From NCBI RefSeq assembly GCF_963675165.1, contig NC_087383.1, positions 6,843,139-6,907,138 on the forward strand: DNA of 64,000 bases. Reading direction: 5' to 3'. The notes beneath the pieces were generated by a model, which worked only from the letters and a program-made list of their open reading frames with translations, was not told the DNA's origin and made no database searches. Positions 10,158-19,636 of this stretch are shown here, piece after piece (position 1 is the stretch's first letter; the number at the start of each line of letters is the position of its first letter). Position numbers and translations under genes: made by a program. The DNA comes from Halichondria panicea (taxonomy: Eukaryota > Porifera > Demospongiae > Suberitida > Halichondriidae).

Positions 10158-10580
10158 TGTGACAGGCTCTAGGAAAACAGACCAATTGGAGCAGATATTG
10201 GTATTGAGCAATAGCCAGATTTATAAACTACAGTGTATAATTTCAAAATTTTTTTCTTGGCTAATAGTTATCTACAGTCTTTCTACTACCTCTCTGCAAA
10301 ATCTGATGCTCTGAATCAGACTCTTTCCATCAAAGCGCTTTGTCTCAGCAGCCACCATTACCTTACTTTTCCCAATTTAGCAATCTTTGAGTGGGCATTT
10401 CTCAATACTGCTGTTTTACAACTTTGAGTTTCCAACACACATAACTCAGGCATGGAACAAGGTATGTGCAAACTAAGCATATCAATGCGTAGGCAATTCT
10501 TTGCTCTATCATCTGGTATATAGATTGCAAAAATTATAGCTTGCGCTAATAATTGGTCTGTTTTCCCAGAGCCTGTCACA
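10158..10580. mobile_element. 423-bp TIR element related to the RPA element
   Basis: About 30-bp inverted ends (TGTGACAGGCTCT, then GGAAAACAGACCAATT) at 10,158 and 10,580, with a TA directly outside each. The ends are a diverged version of those at 1,423 and 2,846. No gene is visible inside; it looks non-autonomous. Confidence 0.75.
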
Positions 10581-10749
10581 TATACAAGGACATTGTGATC
10601 ATAATAAGCTTTTGCATGGTATAATTTATGTCTAGATCTATAAGTTTTTGTGGCATTTTTATAGTGTTTGAAATACATTGGAATAGTTGATGGAGTCACG
10701 GTAAGTTCACATTGTTTTGTTGAAAACAATCAAGTTTATTTGTTCCATA

Positions 10750-10904
10750 TGTAACTTAGAATTCTTATATTATTTAACTCCACACGTGTAACACATCACG
10801 TGTTACACCCACACACACAGCACTACTAAGGTAATACAATAAAGCACTACTAAGGTAATACAATTAAGTTAGTTTCTATAGTTAGTTTCTTCTAGTCAGT
10901 TACA
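10750..10904 (-). repeat. 3' LTR
   Basis: 155 bp, TGTAAC...GTTACA. Differs from the 5' LTR by a 3-bp insertion and a tandem 24-bp duplication containing GCACTACTAAGGTAATAC. Contains the palindrome ACACGTGTAACACATCACGTGT. Confidence 0.9.
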
Positions 10905-10920
10905 TATCTCCTCCCCTAAG
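10905..10920 (-). promoter_or_regulatory. polypurine tract
   Basis: Minus-strand AGGGGAGGAGATA immediately upstream of the 3' LTR: position and composition of a plus-strand DNA priming site. Confidence 0.7.
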
Positions 10921-12319
10921 ATTGCTCGTCCCGAGCAAACCCATATCGATTAGGGGGTTGGTGCTGTCTCCGAAGGGGGTATCGGCCAACCGGTTCAGGG
11001 CTCCTCACCAATTGGGCTCCATCATCCTGACCGTCTACTACTGGGCTAGGGTCCAACGCTTCGTCCACAACCTCCGCTTCAGTGTCCACTGCGTCTCCTG
11101 TCCGGTCGTCTTCCGTCAGATTGGCTTCAGTGTCTCCTGTCGGGTCGTCCTCCACCACATCTCTTGTCGAGTCGTCCTGCAGTATTCCATCAACCCACGT
11201 AGGGACATGCCCTAAACTCTTTCTGTTCCCACCGTACCAGTAAAAGCCAGTGGGCAAGCCTTGGGGACTCAGCTTGACCCTGGACATGTGGATTTTCATC
11301 TTCGAATCAGGGTGATATACTCCCGTTACGCACACATCCGGTCCGCTCAATGTAGTAATCCTATATGGACCATGCCATGGCCTCGAGAGCTTCCGAAGAC
11401 GTCCTGTTTCTTCTTGGGGAAACCTCACAAAGACCCAATCACCGATCTTGAATGAGGTGCATCTGGCACCCGTATCATAATGGTGTTTGTAGCGATCTTG
11501 TGCCTTCTTGATAGTTCTAACTGCTAGATCTCTAGCAGATTGCAAAGTCAACACTACTTGCTCTCGGTAGTCTTCCAGGTCCAAATCTCGAATGGTCGCA
11601 TCGGATGGCGGCAGCAGGGCAGCCTCAGTAGGTGTCCTACAGTCAACCCCGTAGAGTAGGAAAGATGGTTTTTCCCCGGTTGATTCGTGAGGGGTATTCC
11701 GGTAAGCATACAGGACACCATACAGGTATGTGTCCCACTGATCTCCAAATGTCGCGGCATGTTTTCTTAGGATAGTCTTTAGGGTTCTGTTGAATCTTTC
11801 TACCATCCCGTCACATTGCGGATGGTACGCAGTTGTGTTCAACTTTTTAATGCCCATCAACTTACACAAGTCCAGCATCAGATGAGAGAGCAAGTTTGTT
11901 CCACGATCAGACAATAAAGCCTCAGGAACTCCGAAAGTAGGGATTACCTCCTCAACAAGAAGTTTGGCCAGTGTAATTGCCTTCTGGTCTTTCACAGGGA
12001 AAACCAGAGGCCATTTCGTTAAGAAATCTTGAAATACGACCACGTGCTTGCTACCGGACCTGGTAAGTGGCAGATCCATAATATCCACCCCGAATATTTG
12101 AAATGGTCTTTGGACAGGTATAGGGTGTAAAGGTGGCTTGTTTACTCGTCCATGGCTGTTGACAATTAAACACTGTGGACATGATCTACAAAATTCAACC
12201 ACATCGCTGTACATACGGGGCCACCACCAGTGACGGCACAAGGACTTGTATAATTTTCCTCCAGCAAAATGCCCGGCCATTGGACTACTGTGGTTCTCCG
12301 TCATTACTTGATCACACAA
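10916..12319 (-). CDS. retrotransposon integrase ORF
   Basis: 467 codons from the first ATG; the frame is open back to an in-frame TAG at 12,356-12,358 that separates it from the RT-RNase H ORF. It contains the HHCC zinc domain (MAGHF ... CRSCPQC, residues ~12-50), the DDE core (FGVDIMDLP, LLSDRGTN, MVERFNRTL at roughly 77, 137 and 173) and a GPY/F-type segment (WHGPYRITTL). The acidic tail (~residues 370-460) precedes the polypurine tract. The integrase would act on element cDNA in the nucleus. Since frame and domain continuity are preserved, the TAG is either a point mutation or a read-through site. Confidence 0.9.
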   Translation of the reverse strand: MCDQVMTENHSSPMAGHFAGGKLYKSLCRHWWWPRMYSDVVEFCRSCPQCLIVNSHGRVNKPPLHPIPVQRPFQIFGVDIMDLPLTRSGSKHVVVFQDFLTKWPLVFPVKDQKAITLAKLLVEEVIPTFGVPEALLSDRGTNLLSHLMLDLCKLMGIKKLNTTAYHPQCDGMVERFNRTLKTILRKHAATFGDQWDTYLYGVLYAYRNTPHESTGEKPSFLLYGVDCRTPTEAALLPPSDATIRDLDLEDYREQVVLTLQSARDLAVRTIKKAQDRYKHHYDTGARCTSFKIGDWVFVRFPQEETGRLRKLSRPWHGPYRITTLSGPDVCVTGVYHPDSKMKIHMSRVKLSPQGLPTGFYWYGGNRKSLGHVPTWVDGILQDDSTRDVVEDDPTGDTEANLTEDDRTGDAVDTEAEVVDEALDPSPVVDGQDDGAQLVRSPEPVGRYPLRRQHQPPNRYGFARDEQS

Positions 12320-12355
12320 GTGTTTGGGTACAGCACATCTCTTCTGTCCACCATT

Positions 12356-14221
12356 CTAAGTATCAACAAAAAATAAAATATCGTCAATAACTGAAAAGTG
12401 TAAAGCCTGCGCTGCAATTCGGTGAGCTTTCTGCTCATCATTTGGCAATTTGTCATCAATTAAAAAATTAATCAGTAAAACAAGTTCTGAGTCTTTACGC
12501 TGCTCACGAGCAAAATCAGACTGAACAGACGTGTCAGTAGGTTGCAAAGTTTGGGAGACAGTTTTGGGGCTAGCTTGTAATAATTGGGGTATGGTTGCTT
12601 GTACCGAGGCTACCTGTACTTGCTCAAACTCGGCAACAGGGGGTGTGGGTCCAGTAGGATTCCGTGAGAGTGCATCAGCATTTGCATTCTCCTTACCAGC
12701 CCGGTACACAATGTTGATGGTCTTGATCCCACTGCCAAACACCTTCATCCACCATCTGGCATGCTTGCCAGATGGGTTGGGGGTCTCCAACACAGCTTTG
12801 ACCGCAGAGTGGTCGCTGTACACCGTAACTTCATGTCCATAGAGGTTAACCTTGAAGTGGCTTACTGACCACACTACTGCTAGGGTTTCTAGTTCTGTTA
12901 TCGAGTAGTTCCTCTCCTGTGGTGAGAGGGCTCTGCTAGCATATGCCACGGGGTGGTACTTTCCGTCAAGTTGTTCTTGAGAGAGAACCGTTCCCAGGCC
13001 TTTAATGCTAGCGTCTGTCTCAAGTCTAAAAGGTTTTTCAAAATTTGGGTAACATAAAATTGGCGCAGAAAGTAAAAGTTGTTTCAAAAAACAAAAAGCA
13101 GTTTCGCAGTTTTCCGACCACTCAAACAGTGCACCCTTTCGTGTCAGCGCGTGTAGCGGCTGTGCAGTTCGCGCAAAGCTCTTAACAAAGCGACGGTAGT
13201 AGGATGTGAGTCCCAAAAACTGGCGCACTTCGTGTACCGATTTAGGTCTTGGGAATTCCTTGACAGCAGACACGCGCTGTGGGTTTGGCTTAATCCCTTC
13301 TGGAGTGATCAAGTGTCCAAGGTACTTGACTGTCTGGCAAATAAAATGACACTTAGAAGGTTTAAGTTTCAGTCCAGCACTCTGCAACCGTTCTATGACC
13401 AACTGTAGATGGCGTACGTGGTCGTCAAAGGTTCGAGAGAAAACAAGAATGTCGTCCAAATACACAGAGACAAAAGGGACTCCATCGTCCGGGTTCAGCC
13501 CGCGGAGAACCTGCTGCATTAGCCTCTGAAAGACAGCTGGCGCATTCTTGAGGCCAAAGGGCATTACCATAAACTCATACAGCCCCTGATGGGTGATAAA
13601 AGCTGTCTTTTCCATGGAGTTTGGGTGTACCTGTACCTGCCAGTAACCGGAGGCAAGGTCCAGTGTGGAGAAGAATCTGGATTTCCCCAGCTGATCCAAT
13701 AGGTCGTCGATTCGTGGTAAGGGAAACAAGTCAGATTTGGTGACTGAGTTGAGCTCCCTGTAATCAACACAGAACCTCAATGAACCGTCTTTCTTTTTGA
13801 CTAGAACAATAGGGCTCGCCCAATCACTGGAGGATGGTCTAATTACACCAAGACTCTGCATTTTCTTCAATTGCTTCGCTATTTCTTGGCGCAACGCAAA
13901 GGGTGCTCGTCGCGGCGCTTGCTGTTTGGGACGCGCATTGCTCGTGTCTATTTCTAGCTTTACTAGTCCTGTCTTGCCTCTCTCTTCGTCATTGAGTGCA
14001 AAAGCTTCGTGGTACTGAAATAGTAGTCCGTTCAGCAGATCCCTCTCTTGCCAAGTCAAACTAGCTGCTTCTTCTTTGAAGAGCCTAGCTAGATCGCTCT
14101 TACGACGAGTATCCTCATCGTCAGTACTTACCACCCTGACGCTTGCTGATTGTTCTACCTCTAACTCATGGCTTGCCTCTACAAGCGTAGCGGTATAGTG
14201 GCAGATCCCATGCAAATTCCC
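12356..14221 (-). CDS. retrotransposon RT-RNase H ORF
   Basis: About 620 codons in the -1 frame relative to gag, overlapping the gag end by ~43 nt (14,179-14,221). The first codon used by homology is not an ATG. RT motifs include FSTLDLASGY, the YLDD catalytic box (SVYLDDILVFS, residue ~254) and LGLTSYYRRF. RNase H follows with LETDASIKG and YSDHSAV. The frame relation implies a -1 ribosomal frameshift; I see no canonical XXXYYYZ heptamer, only GGGAATTTG near 14,213-14,221. The ORF ends at a TAG just before the integrase. Confidence 0.9.
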   Translation of the reverse strand, partial: GNLHGICHYTATLVEASHELEVEQSASVRVVSTDDEDTRRKSDLARLFKEEAASLTWQERDLLNGLLFQYHEAFALNDEERGKTGLVKLEIDTSNARPKQQAPRRAPFALRQEIAKQLKKMQSLGVIRPSSSDWASPIVLVKKKDGSLRFCVDYRELNSVTKSDLFPLPRIDDLLDQLGKSRFFSTLDLASGYWQVQVHPNSMEKTAFITHQGLYEFMVMPFGLKNAPAVFQRLMQQVLRGLNPDDGVPFVSVYLDDILVFSRTFDDHVRHLQLVIERLQSAGLKLKPSKCHFICQTVKYLGHLITPEGIKPNPQRVSAVKEFPRPKSVHEVRQFLGLTSYYRRFVKSFARTAQPLHALTRKGALFEWSENCETAFCFLKQLLLSAPILCYPNFEKPFRLETDASIKGLGTVLSQEQLDGKYHPVAYASRALSPQERNYSITELETLAVVWSVSHFKVNLYGHEVTVYSDHSAVKAVLETPNPSGKHARWWMKVFGSGIKTINIVYRAGKENANADALSRNPTGPTPPVAEFEQVQVASVQATIPQLLQASPKTVSQTLQPTDTSVQSDFAREQRKDSELVLLINFLIDDKLPNDEQKAHRIAAQALHFSVIDDILFFVDT

Positions 14222-16548
14222 TCACTCAGGCACTGCGTGAATCCAGTAGGGTTGGTCACTACCACCTGTGCCAATCCATCCATTCTACTGACCAGTGTTT
14301 CACAGAATCGCAGGCCAGCTCCAGTGAAATCTTGAGTAGGCTCTAGGAGTACTGGTCCGTCTAGTTGCTCTCCCCTCTCTACCGCCAGCTGCACTACTGA
14401 GCTAGATAACGGCAGCACACGTACGGCTCCCACTAGGCGTACCTTCACTACCTCCTGCTGCATCTCTTTGACAGGCTCTATTCCCAAACTAGGGTGGTAG
14501 GACACGATGCCAAGTTGGCGAAAAACCCACTCAGAAAGGAGGAGTTGTTCTGATGAGTCCATCTTCACATACACTGGTGTATGTATTGTCCTGTCTAAAA
14601 AGGTAATGTCTAACATGATCTTGCCATGGAGCTTAAATGGGCGTTGATCATACGTATGGGGTATCTTATCAGGGTTTTTAAGCTCCCGCTTTCGCAACCG
14701 GTTGACAGTAGCAACCTGCCTAAACAAATCTGCCCCAATGATATTAATATCGGCACCAGTGTCGATCACTCCCTTTGCTGGGACTTCCTGGACCTGTACT
14801 GGAACTGCTCGGAATTTGCTACCCCTGTCTTCCACTCTTATCTGCCCTACTTCTCCATCGTCCTCAGATGAGTACAAGTATTGTCTAGGATCCTCTGCTT
14901 CCTCTGTAATCATGGCATCGTTCTGCTCTGAGCGGACAAACTTGGTACCAGCAGGTTTGGTTGGTTGGAAATACCTCGACTCTGTCTTCCGTGCCTTACA
15001 CTGCCTAGCTAAATGATCAGGGGAGTCACATAGATAACATCTCCGACTGATAGGTTGCTTTTGGGTAGATTGTTGAAAACCTCCCTGGGTCTTTGTTGAT
15101 GAGGTACTGCGAGTACTACTGGTATAGAGTTGTCTACGCCTTAACTCGGCCACCCTCTTCTCCTCCTGTCTGGCAGCTAAACAAAGCTCTTGGTACAACT
15201 GGGCGCCAGACACAGCAGGACTCTTGACCACATCATACCGCAGCCCTCCATGCAGTTGACCATGTAACATTGTGTCTCTTGTCTCACACGTAAGGCTGTC
15301 ACCCCCATAAGCCAGTTGAAACAGCCGCTCTATTCGCCTGATGTAATCAGCTACAGACTCTCCTTCGGCTTGTGAAGCATGCCTGAAGTCCGTTGCTGCT
15401 ATCACTCTATTGTGGGGATCTATCCTACGACGTATGGCCTCCACTGCACTCTGGAAGGACACTTTCTGCTCCTTATCCAACAGGTTCCATTCCTGCAGGG
15501 CTTTACCTTGTAGGTGGCCAGCTAATTGCAGGAGAGACTCCTCCTCAGACCACCTATTCCATTCGGAAGCCCTCTTCAGTGTTGGCAACCAATCCTCGAA
15601 CCGCACGTCTGGGTTCCCAGCAGAGAACGAATCCACAGGGGGGGCCTTCCCCCTCCTATCACCACTAACTGTATCCCCTATGAATCTGGCTGCTACCGGG
15701 CGGTCTGGTACTACAGCTACTGGCACTACTGTTACCGGGCGAGGGCTCGTGCGGGGCACTACATCTCTGGCTGCTACCGGGCGAGGGCTCGTCGTGACAC
15801 GCTCCGCACTGTGCACAGTGGCGCTTGTCGCCTCTAGCTCAGCTATTCTAGTCCGAAGCGTAGCGATCTCATAATCTTTATTACAACATTCATCATGATA
15901 CATAGTAATTTGCTCGCAGTTCATACGCCACATTCTCTTAACTTTGGTCTTTTGCTCTTCAAGCTGCTCCTTCACAGCAGCAGCCTCCTCCTCTGCAGAC
16001 TCCCTCAGGTGTACCCTCTCCTCTGTCAGCTGTTCTATTGTCCTCTGAGCATCCCTCAACGAGTGATATGCTCCCTCTAGCTCCTCTGCTTGAGCTCTCC
16101 ACCTCTCTTCCAGGCTAGTCTGCTCCTCCAAAAGTCTGGTCACGGTGGCCTCGGGGTCTGTTCGCTCCGTTGACGCCGCCCTCCTTCGCTCCGTTGAGGC
16201 CGCCCTCCTAGAGTCATCCTCCTCCGGCTCCAGCTCGGGCTCCTCTGCTTCGTCTGGTCTAGTTGTCGCCAAATCCACTTCAAGGAACACGCCGTCTGCA
16301 TCACTGAGCCTGAGCATAGGTACTTGATCCTCCTCGCCAGAGTCCACAAAGGCTTGAACATTAGCTGGACGCCGGCCCATGTCTGTGAGTCTACCTTCCA
16401 GCATAAGCCTCAGGTCTGAACCACAGGCCGTCGCTGGCACTTCCAGAGCTGTGGCTACACGTCTCAGCCACTCCATCTTCATACTCCTGGACGCGAAAGG
16501 TATTGGCAGGCCTTGTGTTCCACGTGCCGCTTCACCTTCTTCAGCCAT
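14179..16548 (-). CDS. retrotransposon Gag-protease ORF
   Basis: 789 codons. In order: a short helical, SAP-like N-terminus (~24-70), an acidic repeated segment (RRAASTER twice, ~115-130), a coiled coil (~140-215), the retrotransposon Gag fold (FEDWLPTLKRASEWNRW, LQGKALQEW, ~300-450), a CCHC knuckle (CYLCDSPDHLARQC, ~503) and an aspartic protease with IDTGADINIIG (~595). Gag forms the particle and the protease matures it. Fusion of protease to Gag in one frame, with RT in -1, occurs in some Metaviridae. The frame is uninterrupted, which suggests a fairly young insertion. Confidence 0.9.
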   Translation of the reverse strand: MAEEGEAARGTQGLPIPFASRSMKMEWLRRVATALEVPATACGSDLRLMLEGRLTDMGRRPANVQAFVDSGEEDQVPMLRLSDADGVFLEVDLATTRPDEAEEPELEPEEDDSRRAASTERRRAASTERTDPEATVTRLLEEQTSLEERWRAQAEELEGAYHSLRDAQRTIEQLTEERVHLRESAEEEAAAVKEQLEEQKTKVKRMWRMNCEQITMYHDECCNKDYEIATLRTRIAELEATSATVHSAERVTTSPRPVAARDVVPRTSPRPVTVVPVAVVPDRPVAARFIGDTVSGDRRGKAPPVDSFSAGNPDVRFEDWLPTLKRASEWNRWSEEESLLQLAGHLQGKALQEWNLLDKEQKVSFQSAVEAIRRRIDPHNRVIAATDFRHASQAEGESVADYIRRIERLFQLAYGGDSLTCETRDTMLHGQLHGGLRYDVVKSPAVSGAQLYQELCLAARQEEKRVAELRRRQLYTSSTRSTSSTKTQGGFQQSTQKQPISRRCYLCDSPDHLARQCKARKTESRYFQPTKPAGTKFVRSEQNDAMITEEAEDPRQYLYSSEDDGEVGQIRVEDRGSKFRAVPVQVQEVPAKGVIDTGADINIIGADLFRQVATVNRLRKRELKNPDKIPHTYDQRPFKLHGKIMLDITFLDRTIHTPVYVKMDSSEQLLLSEWVFRQLGIVSYHPSLGIEPVKEMQQEVVKVRLVGAVRVLPLSSSVVQLAVERGEQLDGPVLLEPTQDFTGAGLRFCETLVSRMDGLAQVVVTNPTGFTQCLSEGICMGSATIPLRL

Positions 16549-16652
16549 CGTTCAGGCTCGTTACAGATTCCAAAAGATACTGTTCTAGACCAGAGTCTAA
16601 AGCTTTTTGTTAACTTATGTCTCCTATTGTCCTGGATGTGAAGTGATTCAAG

Positions 16653-16670
16653 TCTCGGCCTGGACCTCCA
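16653..16670 (-). promoter_or_regulatory. primer binding site candidate
   Basis: Minus-strand TGGAGGTCCAGGCCGAGA lies one base after the 5' LTR. The leading TGG would pair with a tRNA CCA end; I cannot name the tRNA. Confidence 0.5.
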
Positions 16671-16671
16671 T

Positions 16672-16799
16672 TGTAACTTAGAATTCTTATATTTAACTCC
16701 ACACGTGTAACACATCACGTGTTACACCCACACACACAGCACTACTAAGGTAATACAATTAAGTTAGTTTCTATAGTTAGTTTCTTCTAGTCAGTTACA
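16672..16799 (-). repeat. 5' LTR
   Basis: 128 bp, TGTAAC...GTTACA. It matches the 3' LTR apart from two indels, so insertion was recent or the LTRs were homogenised. Confidence 0.9.
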
Positions 16800-17037
16800 C
16801 ATAGCTTGTAATGTTACGAGGTGTTACTACTCAACATCCAGGCAATCTAATTCTTCATTATAGTGATAGCTTCCAAGTAACTTGTAATGTCTTGCTCCAA
16901 TAATTTCACTGTCAAGCTTTATTGGGGCACACAGACAGATTATCTCCATCGTGAATTCTTGTCGGATGGATAAATATTTAGTTTGGTCACAATAATTATA
17001 ATTATAGCCGGACCAGTTATTATGTTATAGTTATACT
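16800..17037. other. short intergenic stretch
   Basis: Between the retrotransposon and the two-exon gene; AT-rich with ATAATTATAATTATAG at about 16,990. Nothing coding visible. Confidence 0.4.
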
Positions 17038-17340
17038 ATGGCACTGGAGAGTGTAAACGATGCTATCTTCTGTGAGAAGACAGACGTGGTATGTTGCTAT
17101 TAGTTCATTGCTCTGAAGAGGTGTTGCTCTAAATTTCAGTTTTGTGCTTTCAAATCAAATGGAATTGACAGTATAAGCCTTGTCTATTGTCTCTCCAATA
17201 ATGCAGTGGTATTACCGTGTGACTGTGTGGGAGGTCTTCATGCAGTAGTAGCAGGACCCCCTTACCCTGCATGGAGTGGACCCAATATCCCTAGTGGCTC
17301 TACTCAGAGTGGGCAAGAGATTGGAACTTTCCCAGAATAA
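17038..17340 (+). CDS. small two-exon gene, unknown protein (83 aa)
   Basis: Exon 1 is 17,038-17,088 (ATG, 17 codons, ends ...EKTDV), followed by GTATGT. A 51-nt intron ends in AAATTTCAG, and exon 2 is 17,140-17,340 (66 codons plus TAA). The join is phase 0 and the whole frame is open. Exon 2 encodes FCAFKSNGIDSISLVYCL, then a Cys-rich hydrophobic stretch (VVLPCDCVGG) and a Gly/Pro/Ser-rich tail. The protein is too short and featureless for a family call. Good splice sites, very short intron and open frame argue for a real exon pair, though it could be the fragment of a larger gene. It lies downstream of the ROCO 3' end on the opposite strand. Confidence 0.5.
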
Positions 17341-19277
17341 TTATTGTCTGCACTATAATTATACAGAGATGTATACGCTAATGCACATTAGCTAATTAGT
17401 ATACACTTATAATATCATAAGTTAAAAATCTAACAGGCAATTCATCTCCAAAGTTGAGTTTGTGAAAAGTTGTACGTGTCCCCATCACGGCAACCCCATA
17501 ATATTTTACATACATTAAACTAGTAGTTCACAAATACAACTACAGAGTCTCACTGATGACCAGCTGTTGGTGCAACGATTCTGAAGAGAGGCCATCCTTT
17601 TATGAGCTATAGCAGTCGAGTTGAAGAAAATTCTGAGCATGCACCATGCATGGTGGGCTACGTAGAACTGCACATGGAGCTAGTCACCATCACTGAGGAT
17701 GAACATGTACAGTAAGCAACAAGATGCTCATAGAGCATTCACTCCGTCCGTCACCTTCATTGCAGAGCACCGCAATAACTTTTTGGACATTTATCATTAT
17801 ACAGAATGATCGTGGAATCGTGTGAACCTATAATTATAAAGTAACTATTAGCTAGATCAAACACTTTTTTTTTGTCGCTGTAGCTTAGCTAGCTTTTTGC
17901 ATGGTGTTTTCTCCGGCCAATCGTAGCAACTTTGAGGTCTATAGGGAGCAAGCAAGCAAGGGTTCGCACAGTTAGTTTTTAAAAAATGAGCCTGTTAGAC
18001 AATTACCATCAATCCATGATGGTTATTGTGTTTTAATGAGTAAGAAAGGGCGTGTAATGAGCAAGGAGCTGGGAGACACCAGATACTTATAGGTTATTAT
18101 AATGCAAAATTAATGATGTGCTGTACCTAACTGCAAAGATTGAGACCCACCCCAAACTATAGAGTTGGAGCACAATCTTGTTTGTGAACTTTTTCAGTTC
18201 ACATGCATGCATCATGCTCTTCCAACATTATACTCTTCCAACATGCAAGATAATGTATTAAATCCATGGTCCTGGTCTTTCAATGGAGACCACATGTATG
18301 ACGGTATTTCTATTAGTGTACCCAAATTGCAATAGTTCATGCACGTCGTTTTTGGTATTGGAGCGGCTCATCCAACAATGCAACCTTATACTTCTTCATA
18401 ATTATGTTTCTTGCATTTGTTTATGCACTTTCTTCTTCACAGGTATACGATCATACAGATCTATACAGTATAATTATAGTATAATTATAATAATTATTAT
18501 ATATAATTATAGGTGCATGGCATTGCCACCTTTGTAAAAAGAAAGTTGCTACGTACATGCAGCTGTAGTGAATTTGTATTTCGGATTTTCCACTATTGCA
18601 GTTTTTATGAAAACTCTTTGGAAAGTCAAGTATATAGATTCGACAGCGTGTTCAAAGCAGTACAAATTAAAACCAGAGAAAAAGTAAAGTTCACAGTTTT
18701 CTTGCGTGCAAATGATTATCATAATTATTATACACCATAATCTATATAATTATTCCCTCAATATTTTATACACGTACCATCTATTATACAGGTGGATTTT
18801 AGTCCCCGGCCGGTACACACGCACACATTTAAATTTTATATATAACCGTACTTCCTGATTTACAACACAGCAGTTGTGGAATAAAACTGATAATTATGCA
18901 CTCCCCCCCCCCCCCCCCCACACACTCTCCTGTATAGCACCTTCTGATCAACCACTGCAATGGTTTCAAGCAATTATAAGCCATTATAGGATGAGATATA
19001 ATTATATACCAGAACTGAGGAGAGTCAATCCATAATTATAATTATAGTATCATGCTGTACGTAAGCTCATTATGATCATGGATCGATTTCAGCTTATATT
19101 ATAGATTTTTTTATTACTCAAAATTGTTTGCTATAAAAATTACATGATGCTAATTAGCTTTAAAACTGTGATAGTAAATCAGAATAATAGTTATTATTTG
19201 AGTACAAAAACTAGAAGGTGCATGTGAACATGATTAACCTGACCAACAGAGACTATACTAGTGTTGAGTGTCTATAA
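17341..19277. other. intergenic, no gene seen
   Basis: AT-rich, with several ATAATTATA palindromes (18,470-18,510, 19,030) and a C homopolymer at 18,904-18,919. Short open frames (e.g. 18,283-18,740) lack splice context or recognisable domains. Confidence 0.4.
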
Positions 19278-19636
19278 TTATTGTGGAACTCTGTCGACAA
19301 TGTACTGACACACCCTAACAGCCACGTCTCCTCTCTTGAGATCCAGTAAGATGATCAACAGAGCTCGGAACGTGGCAACAAGAGGGTTGGGGGCACGCCA
19401 CAGCTTCAAAGCTTTCGCCATTGCAGTTTGAATGTCTCGTTTGACAGCTAGATCATGAAGGTGAGTTTGTTGGCCGGGAGTCAAGCGTAACTGGTCGAGA
19501 TAGTTCTCTAGATTATCGAAGCAGCCGGCTAGGATATAAATGTCGTGTTCTATGACCTCAGTGTCCAGCTGTGTGTCACTGACTCCAGTCCTCCTCTTTA
19601 GAGCAGCCAGTGTTAGACCACTCACCACTGATTCAC
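19278..19636 (-). CDS. ROCO terminal exon: Death domain
   Basis: A 359-nt terminal exon after a CCAG acceptor, entered in phase 1, ending in TAA at 19,278-19,280. Encodes ~119 residues with Death-domain helices: [63 protein letters not shown] and [11 protein letters not shown]. It is diverged from the Death exon at 5,179-5,520 but colinear with it. Confidence 0.85.

Larger units (their letters stand above)
10750..16799 (-). mobile_element. Ty3/gypsy-like LTR retrotransposon, nearly complete
   Basis: Minus-strand element with LTRs at 16,672-16,799 (5', 128 bp) and 10,750-10,904 (3', 155 bp), both TGTAAC...GTTACA. A CATA lies directly outside each LTR and looks like a 4-bp target duplication. 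Order is Gag-protease, reverse transcriptase-RNase H, integrase, as in the Ty3/gypsy (Metaviridae) group. A primer-binding-site candidate starting TGGAGGTCC lies one base inside the 5' LTR (16,653-16,670). A purine tract (AGGGGAGGAG) abuts the 3' LTR. LTRs this short are unusual. One in-frame stop splits pol, and the 3' LTR has a 24-bp internal duplication absent from the 5' LTR. Confidence 0.92.

Noticed and set aside
14179-14221. Canonical -1 slippery heptamer at the gag-pol overlap
   Set aside because: The overlap contains GGGAATTTG but no XXXYYYZ heptamer in the gag frame, so the frameshift site is left unassigned.
11261-16588. Plus-strand open frames of 60-154 codons
   Set aside because: They lie antisense to the intact Gag-protease, RT-RNase H and integrase frames and show no domain of their own.
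16653-16670. Naming the primer tRNA of the retrotransposon
   Set aside because: The sequence starts correctly with TGG, but I cannot match it to a specific tRNA 3' end without a search.
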